From: Chaunax sp. Z400
Lineage: Eukaryota > Chordata > Actinopteri > Lophiiformes > Chaunacidae
Direction of reading: 5' to 3'
DNA: 64,000 bases
NCBI GenBank assembly: GCA_037577475.1
Contig: CM075184.1
Location: 7,417,594-7,481,593, forward strand
The stretch's first letter is position 1, and every line of letters starts with the position of its first letter. Under the pieces are notes generated by a model. It was not told where the DNA came from. It made no database searches and saw only the letters and a program-made list of their open reading frames with translations. This document shows positions 1-64,000 of this stretch, piece after piece. The translations under genes were made by a program, and so were the position numbers.

Positions 1-585
1 GGAGTCATAAAATGTTCTGGCATAAAGTTTAAGTGCGGGCTTATGAATGTTCATATGTAAGTGTTCATTTTTGTGTTTGAGGCTCATATAGTGGATAGCA
101 GCAAAGTGTTCAAGCGTCTGACAGTATGTGGAAAGAAGTTGTTTCAGAATCTTGTGTAGCTGGTGCTGATGCTGCAAATCCCTCTGCTTCATGGCTAGGC
201 TAGGGTTAGCCTCAGGGATGTTTTCATGCAGCCACATTTCTGTGAAAATAAGCACACAGCAATCCCAGTTACAGACTGGATGGTGAGCTGGAGTCTTAAA
301 TGGTCCAGTTTGCATGCGGATCCAGAACCTTCTAGCTTTGAGGCGATAGTGCTCATCACCACTCCAATGTGCCGCACGCTTCGGGTCTATTTTCTAATAA
401 TTTACTCATCAACAGTAATTAACGTATCAGACTCTGAGCCCGGCCAAAACACAGCTGACCTACTCTCACTACTGCACCTGAACACATCCTGTGTAGACAG
501 TGACAGAGGCTAATGCTAATTTGCTGCTTTTGTTAAGCAATGATGCTTCTGATGTCTACTTTTTATCATTTTTATATATTTTTAT

Positions 586-720
586 GTCTCCGTCAAAGGG
601 GGCACATAGAGTTACCCTTTTCCGTCCGTCTGTTTCAGTCGGACATTAATTAGACCCGGGATTTTATTGCCTTGGCCAGGTGTTTTCAATCAAGTACAAA
701 AAACTTTTTATAAAGTACAC
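586..720. repeat. Dispersed teleost repeat fragment
   Basis: The phrase around CAAAGGGGGCACATAGAG recurs in similar form at about 40083 (CCAAAGGGGAGCATATAG), and related text occurs near 27050-27250 and 39250-39500. It looks like a fragment of an abundant dispersed fish repeat; the class is not known to me. Confidence 0.45.
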
Positions 721-1404
721 TAATTTCTCTACTGGTTTCAATCACTTACTGGTTTAGAGGACTTAATCTAGCAGTAGCAGTGTCTGCTTCAGTAGTGTCG
801 TTCATAATGAAGGAGAAATTGCCCTCATCAGATCGTGATACAGTTTGGTTCTACCTGAAAAACCAGTTGACCATGATCAGTGTGCTGCTAATAGTCGAGA
901 CAAAACCACAATTGTTAGGAAACGGCTTTTTTCATTGAGGCTCAACAGTGATCCAACAAACAGGAAACCAAACTGAAACCATTGAACTAAACACAAAACA
1001 GGTTCAGGATTGAGGTCTGTAAAGGCCTCAAACCAATACTGAACCTGGCCTGTCTCGTCCTTAAATCCCCACTCGGCTGGATTTGAGTTGTACTGCCGCA
1101 TTTGGGAACCAACCTTGACCTGTGGCTGTGCTATATTTTTTATTTCATCTGTAACTGACCATCAGCTTGCCATTGTAATGCAAAGGAATTCCTGCATACG
1201 TGACCTGACCTGACATATGTGGATGCAGACAAACAGCTCAGTCAAAAAGAGAAGCTTTATGTAACAGTGAACTCTCTGCTCCCACGGTGTGTGTGGATCA
1301 GTGATGGCTTCATGGTGACGTGTGGTAACAGTCTTTATTTGAACAACAAATAATGAACACAAACACAAATACAAATTTTGCAGCTTCCAGACTTTCCAGT
1401 CTCA

Positions 1405-1962
1405 GGGGCTGTTTACACGACGACCATTTCACCCAAAAACGGAAACCTTTTGTTGCGTTTTGTCCGTCTCTTTATACGGGAGCGGCAGGACTGAAACCGC
1501 AAACTTTTAAAATCGGGCTCCAGAGTGGAAAACTCTTAGAAACACCACCGTATCGGTGTCGTGTAAACGGGCAAAATAGCCCCACTTTGTGCATGCCTAT
1601 TACGGTTCCTGCCAGCCTTTGTCGTGTACACAGACAGCAAACAGCCTACTATGACCAGAACAACAACAAAAATACAAAGTCAGACTGTCCGATTTTGTTT
1701 GTGCTGCAGACTCTGTTGAATTAATTAACACTCCTCCAATGTAGATTTGCTGAAACACTATTGTGATCTTATTCTGTTGTGTTTATTTTGAAAAGTTATA
1801 CCACCAACCACTGCCTTGGCATACAGACTACAGTGTTTTCAGTCGTGTTTGCAGATTCGTGTGTACGGAGATCATTTCAGATGCTGTGTGAACGGAGGTT
1901 TGAAAAACGCAAAGAAAAAACGTCTCTGTTTTCAACTAAAACGTCGCCGTGTAAATGGGGCC
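1405..1962. mobile_element. Non-autonomous DNA transposon with terminal inverted repeats
   Basis: The left end GGGGCTGTTTACACGACGAC and the right end, read on the other strand as GGCCCCATTTACACGGCGAC, form imperfect inverted repeats about 20 bp long and 558 bp apart. Internal copies of the same motif (ACGGGAGC, GTGTAAACGGGC, GTGTACGGAG) are subterminal repeats, typical of hAT-like non-autonomous elements in fish. No transposase frame is present and I could not settle the target duplication. Confidence 0.65.
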
Positions 1963-2054
1963 TCATATGCACAAAAGCTTTCCAGTTTGCAACACAGACG
2001 TGTCGTCTCACGTCTCTAGTCTTGCAAAGGCAGTGACTCACAGTCACCTTTTAG

Positions 2055-3985
2055 AATAGAATTATTAGAAAGCCTTTATTGTCATTATACAGTGTACAAT
2101 GAAATTACAAGAGCGACTCCTTAAGGTGCACATGAAAAATACACAAGCCTAGTGAGGAGCAACAATTTACATACGACAATTTACATGACATTCAAGTCGT
2201 AAAAAATATACAACTATGAGTATAAATATGAATTGCACTGTGAGTAAAACAACTGGTGCTGTATTTAAGTATATTGCACTGTAGGTGGATTATTGCACAG
2301 AATCGGGGAGAGAGGAGGGGAGGGGTAGTGGTGCATGGTTTGAGTTCAGGATGGTTATGGCTTTGGGGAAGAAGCTGCTCTTGAGTCTGTGTGTCCTTGT
2401 TTTCATACACCTGCACCGTCTGCCAGAGGGCAGCAGGTCAAACAGGTGGAACGCAGGGTGAGATCTGTCCTTCACGATGTTTACAGCTCTGCTGAGGCAG
2501 CAGGAGATGTAAATGTCTTTCAGGGAGGGCAGCCGATGATCTTTTGCGCTGCATCTATAACTCTCTGGAGCCCCTTCCTGTCTGCCTCAGTGCAGCTGGC
2601 GTATCACACAGTGATGCAGTTCGTCATCAGGCTCTCATCAGAAGAGCGGTAGAAGGTCACCAGCAGCTTTCTGTCCAGGTTGTTTTTCCTGAGCACCCTC
2701 AGCAGATGTAGTCGCTGCTGTGCCTTCATGATGAGCGCTGAGGTGTTTGCAGTCCCTGAGAGGTCAGAAGAGATGAGGAAGCCTAGGAATCTGAAAGTCT
2801 GGACCCTCTCTACACAAACACCGTTGATGTGAAGGGAGGAGGGTTCTGCATTGTTCTTCTTGAAATCCAAGATGATTTCCTTGGTTTTTGTGGTGTTCAG
2901 TGTCAGGTTGTTTGCTGAACACCACGCTGTTAGTCTAAGGATCTCATCTCTGTAGGCAGACTCGTCTCCCTCTGAAATAAGTCCAACCACTGTTGTGTCG
3001 TCAGCACATTTGACGATGGTGTTGTTTCCAGGGTGGGCTGGGCTGCAGTCGAATGTGTAGAGAGAGTACAATAGTGGACAATAGTGAATCCCTGGGGGGA
3101 GCCGGTGCTGAGTGTGCTGGTGGAGGAGTGGTGGGGGCCAAGTTTCACTGTCTGGGGGTGGTTGGTTAGGAAGTCCTTTATCCAGGAACATGTTAGTGGG
3201 GGGAGGCCTAAGTCCAATAGCTTACTAACCAGGACGTCCGGGATGATGGTATTGAAGGCTGAGCTGAAATCAATGAAAAGCATCCTCACGTAGCTCCTCT
3301 GATGTTCCAGATGGCTCAGCGCAGAGTGGAGAGCTATGGCTATGGCGTCCTCGGTGGATCTGTTTGCCTCTCAAAGCACTTGGTGATGACGGGTGTGAGT
3401 GCTACCGGACGGTAGTCATTGAGACTATCTGTGGCTGATTTCTCGGGCACGGGGACGACGGTGGCCGATTTTAACCAGGATGGGATGACGGCTTGTGTCG
3501 GGGACTGGTTGAAGATGGTGGTGAAAACCCAGGAGAGCCGGTCGGCGCATGCTTGGAGCACCTTCCCTGGAATTCCGTCTGGTCCAGCAGCCCTTCCTGG
3601 GGTTCACTGCCCTGAGCACCTGTCTCACATCATGCTCCTGTAAAGTGATTGCGGGGATGCTTGGAGGCTGGTGAGGGCTGAGGTGGTGAGGCTGCGCTCT
3701 GCTGTGATGTTTCAAACCGTGCAAAGAAGCAGTTCAGTTCCTCTATGCCAGCGACTCACTGAAGTAACCGGTAGTCACATCACAGCCTCCATAGTTTGTG
3801 ATGGTGCGTATGCCCTGCCACGCCTGCCGAGAGTCGTTATGTGAGAAATGATCCCCTATCCTCCTTTTGTAGTCTGCTTTAGTCTTCTTGATTCCTCTCC
3901 TCAGTTTCAGCTCTAGCAGCACTGTACTCTGTCACCTGTCCTTTTCAGGCAGGCTATAGCAGGCAGCCCCATCCAGGTCCAGCAC
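2055..3985 (-). mobile_element. Degenerate non-LTR retrotransposon, Rex1/CR1-like
   Basis: On the minus strand, broken frames give, from 3960 down to 2290, pieces of a reverse-transcriptase ORF: GGCDVTTGYF, then PGKVLQACADRLSWVFTTIF, SLNDYRPVALTPVITKCFER, MRMLFIDFSSAFNTIIPDVL, an ADDT catalytic box (in CADDTTVVGLI), then VQTFRFLGFLISSDLSGTAN and RSHPAFHLFDLLPSGRR. These are the RT palm and thumb segments of a jockey-superfamily LINE common in teleosts. Frameshifts and stops make it dead. The 3' end is near 2055, where the reverse complement resembles the usual tail of this family. Clade assignment is from memory. Confidence 0.8.
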
Positions 3986-4318
3986 ACTGCAAAACGAGGG
4001 AGAGAGAGCAATCAGTTCAACACAAAACACCTGGAATAATTAGCTCTCTCTCCCTGGCTCCATTCCCCAAACCACACCTGCTCCCTCTCTCTCTCTCCTG
4101 TCCCAAGTTAACCAAACCCACACACAGGCACTCTGAGACAGCAGGAGGAGGGGGCTTATTCAGCTTATTCATATGCATCAAAGGGTTGCTGAGCAAACAC
4201 TGAGCAAACACTGAGTATTAAACGGCTGCATCATAATTGGAGGCAAACAAGGCTTGTGAATCACATGTATACTAAACAACAGTGATTTTCTCATTGTTTG
4301 TCTGTGTGTGTTTTATAG

Positions 4319-61674
<57,356 letters not shown>

Positions 61675-64000
61675 GTACAAACACAACACAAAGACAGCAG
61701 CCAGTGTCGTGCAAATTCACGCTTCAGATGAACTAGTTCAAAGTTCAGTTCACTATGATCAGAATGAACTAATCCACGTTCAGGCCAAGTCCACAGTCCC
61801 AAAAATGAACCAGTTCCCTTCCCTTCATTTTTTATAATGAGCTGCTGTGAGCGATTTTTTTCCTCCTCATCATCTGTCTCCCAGTGCCCACTTCACAAAC
61901 TAAATGAATTACTGTATACTACATAGAATCATAGAAAGAGATTACTTTTAGACTTAGGACAAAACCATATAAGGGCATACTAACCATTGAGTAACATATA
62001 TACCTGTATCATACCCAGTGAACGGGGAGAAACTCAGCTAAAAGCCATTGATAACTATTTTTAACAAAACGAAACACAATTCCAATAAACAGCAACTAAT
62101 TGTGCACATGGTAGGACCACACTAAGAGTGCATGTATGTAACTTCATCCAAACAATACAAACACATCATATGAAAGCTGAGACGCTACGATAGAAGTCTT
62201 ATCACTTTACGACCAAAACACACCGAACCAGCAGGCAAAGGATAGCAAAACTAAACATAACACGACCAGAAATGATGTCTTATCTTTGCTGTTATATTTA
62301 TTTATTGCATAACACAGACCGACTTCTCCGGTGTCAGTAGCTGCACTGTTTGATCAAGCCATGCTGTATATTGTCGTGAATCCTTGGCCTGCTTTGCCGT
62401 AAAGCTGTGCGTGAACGTCGTGAACTCGCTCACGTTCACTCTCACGAGAGACTCAAGTTCACGTTCATGAGTTGAAAAGTGATGCGTTCAATTCACCGTC
62501 CACCAAAAATATGAACGTCCTTCATGCACAACACTGACAGCAGCTAAAATCAAGAGACGCCGAGGAACTTTAGAACACTTTTAATTTCCCATTTTCCTTT
62601 CAGAGAAGAACCAAAATAGATAAATGTAAACATTATTGGATCGATGTGTTGTCTTTCGAAGTATATTGTGTAGGTTTGTGGTATATTTATTTTAATGGAA
62701 CTGAGGAAAATCTCCAGTTTCTTTAAAATGTTTGGCAAAGATGAAGAATAAATGCCAGCTACTGTATTATATTTTATTTTTTAACTCTACTACCAAACAT
62801 GACAAAAGCATTTGATGTCAAATTTGGAAGCTTGAACTTTAATAACTTGAACAACTAAAACAAACTTCTGACGTATTTCAGCAGAGCTAATTTCAAATCA
62901 AAATGTTTCCTACATACATAAGCACACACTGAGTGTCAGGATCCCCCAGCCTGTATCCCCTTTGTCTCCCTAAGGACTCTTTTTTTTTTGGTTCAGCAGC
63001 TTAAAAGTATTAGTTCAGGGTTCTTTACCCTGTTGGTAGTCCGTCCCACCACACAGCAGCTTGTGGGACGTTTTCTGATAGACACAAGTGACGAGGAGGA
63101 ACCTTCACGCAATACAAAATCAAGGGACAGAGATGAATTGTTTTGCCTCCTGTAAAGATGGGGTTTAATTATTCACATAACGCCACAGTACGCCGAAGTC
63201 TCTGCGGTTACACCCACTGGGCGTCAGAAAGCTCCCTGATCATGGTATCCACTGTTGCTTGGAGCATATACTGTAGCAGAGTTTAATGCATCATCACTTT
63301 GCAGGCTGGTCTATCCCTGAGGACTGAATCCAGAATCTCAAAACGTGGCTGTGTTTTGAAAATGTCAAAGTTTGGGCACTGCAGGCTAACATAACCCTGC
63401 CCCCAGCCACTGGCATAACTGGTTCTTCTGTTTAGACCAGCAAGGGTTTGGTTCACTCTAGCATCAGTTGTACCTGGCAGAGAGCCGTTCTTTGGTTAGG
63501 GAAACGCCAAGTATTGGTTCCAGGTTTAGACACTGCCTGGAACTGCCTCATGGGAAAAGGTGTTTCATCGTTACATAGCTCAAATGCTATGAAAACACAA
63601 AAACCACATCTAAAATTAGAAAGGGAGGATGTGCAACTGACTTTACAAATAGATTAAAAAAGAAGTCGGTGGCATCTTTTTACAGACAACTGAAAGCTAA
63701 AGAAAAGTGAAGCAAATCGCAGCAATTTGTCAAAATAATCCAGGAACTGAAACATGGATCCATGGTTGGTCACCTGTGATCAACAAATCCTCAAAGACCT
63801 TATCACGTTTGTTATGAAGCTCATTGTTTGGTCAATACAACATTCTCAGATTCATAAAGTTGTCTTAATGGTGTGGGATTTGGCAATGAGACACACGGTG
63901 TGTCATCCTGAGTCCAAATGCCCTTAATTTATCATTATAATAGTGTCCCCTACTAAAGGTAGCCATGTTGTAGGATGCTTTCCCACTCAGTCCAACTGAG
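61675..64000. other. lrrk1: Intron 33 of lrrk1 (partial)
   Basis: Contains a hAT-type element just after the donor. 62545-64000 has no recognisable exon; the last LRRK1 exon(s), expected to encode the segment after WIPR and the C-terminus, were searched for by eye and not found. Confidence 0.7.
61702..62536. mobile_element. Non-autonomous hAT-type element with exact target duplication
   Basis: 835 bp with 12-bp terminal inverted repeats: left CAGTGTCGTGCA, right end CAGTGTTGTGCA on the other strand. Flanked by the identical 8-bp direct repeat ACAGCAGC (61694-61701 and 62537-62544), the hallmark of hAT insertion. It starts 27 bp after the exon 33 donor GT. Subterminal GAACTAGTTC/GTTCAC/GTGAAC motifs recur. 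No transposase frame. Confidence 0.88.

Larger units (their letters stand above)
1..4318. other. lrrk1: Upstream intron of lrrk1 (partial)
   Basis: No lrrk1 exon upstream of 4319 was recognised here; the ankyrin region preceding VRLLCVAIQ must come from an exon before the window. The interval holds a TIR element and a LINE, listed separately. The rest looks like non-coding teleost intron sequence. Confidence 0.75.

Noticed and set aside
2389..3724. Possible protein genes in the LINE region
   Set aside because: The minus-strand frames are pieces of a decayed reverse transcriptase and the plus-strand frames are their shadows.

Overview
The window is vertebrate nuclear DNA, almost certainly from a teleost fish. 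It holds most of one large split gene on the + strand: lrrk1, leucine-rich repeat kinase 1, a ROCO-family GTPase and protein kinase. I recognise 33 coding exons between 4319 and 61674. They join in one continuous frame (5552 nt, about 1850 codons), every intron is GT...AG, and the codon phases agree at every junction. The order is ankyrin repeats (exons 1-3), leucine-rich repeats (4-11), Roc GTPase (12-15), COR (16-22), kinase (23-28) and WD40-type beta-propeller (28-33). Exon numbers count from the first exon in this window. The first coding exon(s), the promoter, the last coding exon(s) and the stop codon lie outside it. Identity as LRRK1 rather than LRRK2 rests on alignment from memory with human LRRK1, especially the kinase, the COR and the Roc P-loop.

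Everything else is intronic and dominated by teleost repeats. There is a degenerate Rex1/CR1-type LINE (about 2055-3985, antisense), a 5'-truncated L1-like LINE with a target duplication (34771-35669, antisense), and two complementary pieces of an L2-like LINE on either side of exons 27-28. There are at least three degenerate Tc1-like transposons and a solo Tc1 terminal repeat. A hAT-type element with an exact 8-bp target duplication sits 27 bp after exon 33. A TIR element lies at 1405-1962. A foldback element family has about seven copies, tRNA-derived SINEs have three, and several microsatellites and one minisatellite are present. I found no second protein-coding gene, tRNA, rRNA or CRISPR array.

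The most interesting patterns concern how this gene is spliced. Many acceptors carry UG-rich tracts instead of plain pyrimidine tracts; in the extreme case a 43-bp GT microsatellite abuts exon 4. Several introns also carry CA-rich runs just after the donor. This resembles the (AC)m-(GT)n intron class described in fish, where intron-bridging RNA structure helps splicing. Other points are alternative in-frame splice sites at the kinase catalytic/activation-loop junction, a partly changed PKC phosphosite cluster in COR, and a CxxC...CPxH motif before the kinase.

Layout: 1-4318 upstream intron with DNA transposon and LINE; 4319-13199 ankyrin and first LRR exons; 13200-21715 sparse LRR exons; 21716-31545 dense Roc-COR exons; 31546-38831 a 7.3-kb intron; 38832-44471 kinase N-lobe to activation loop; 44472-51985 a 7.5-kb intron; 51986-61674 kinase C-lobe and WD40; 61675-64000 intron with the hAT element.
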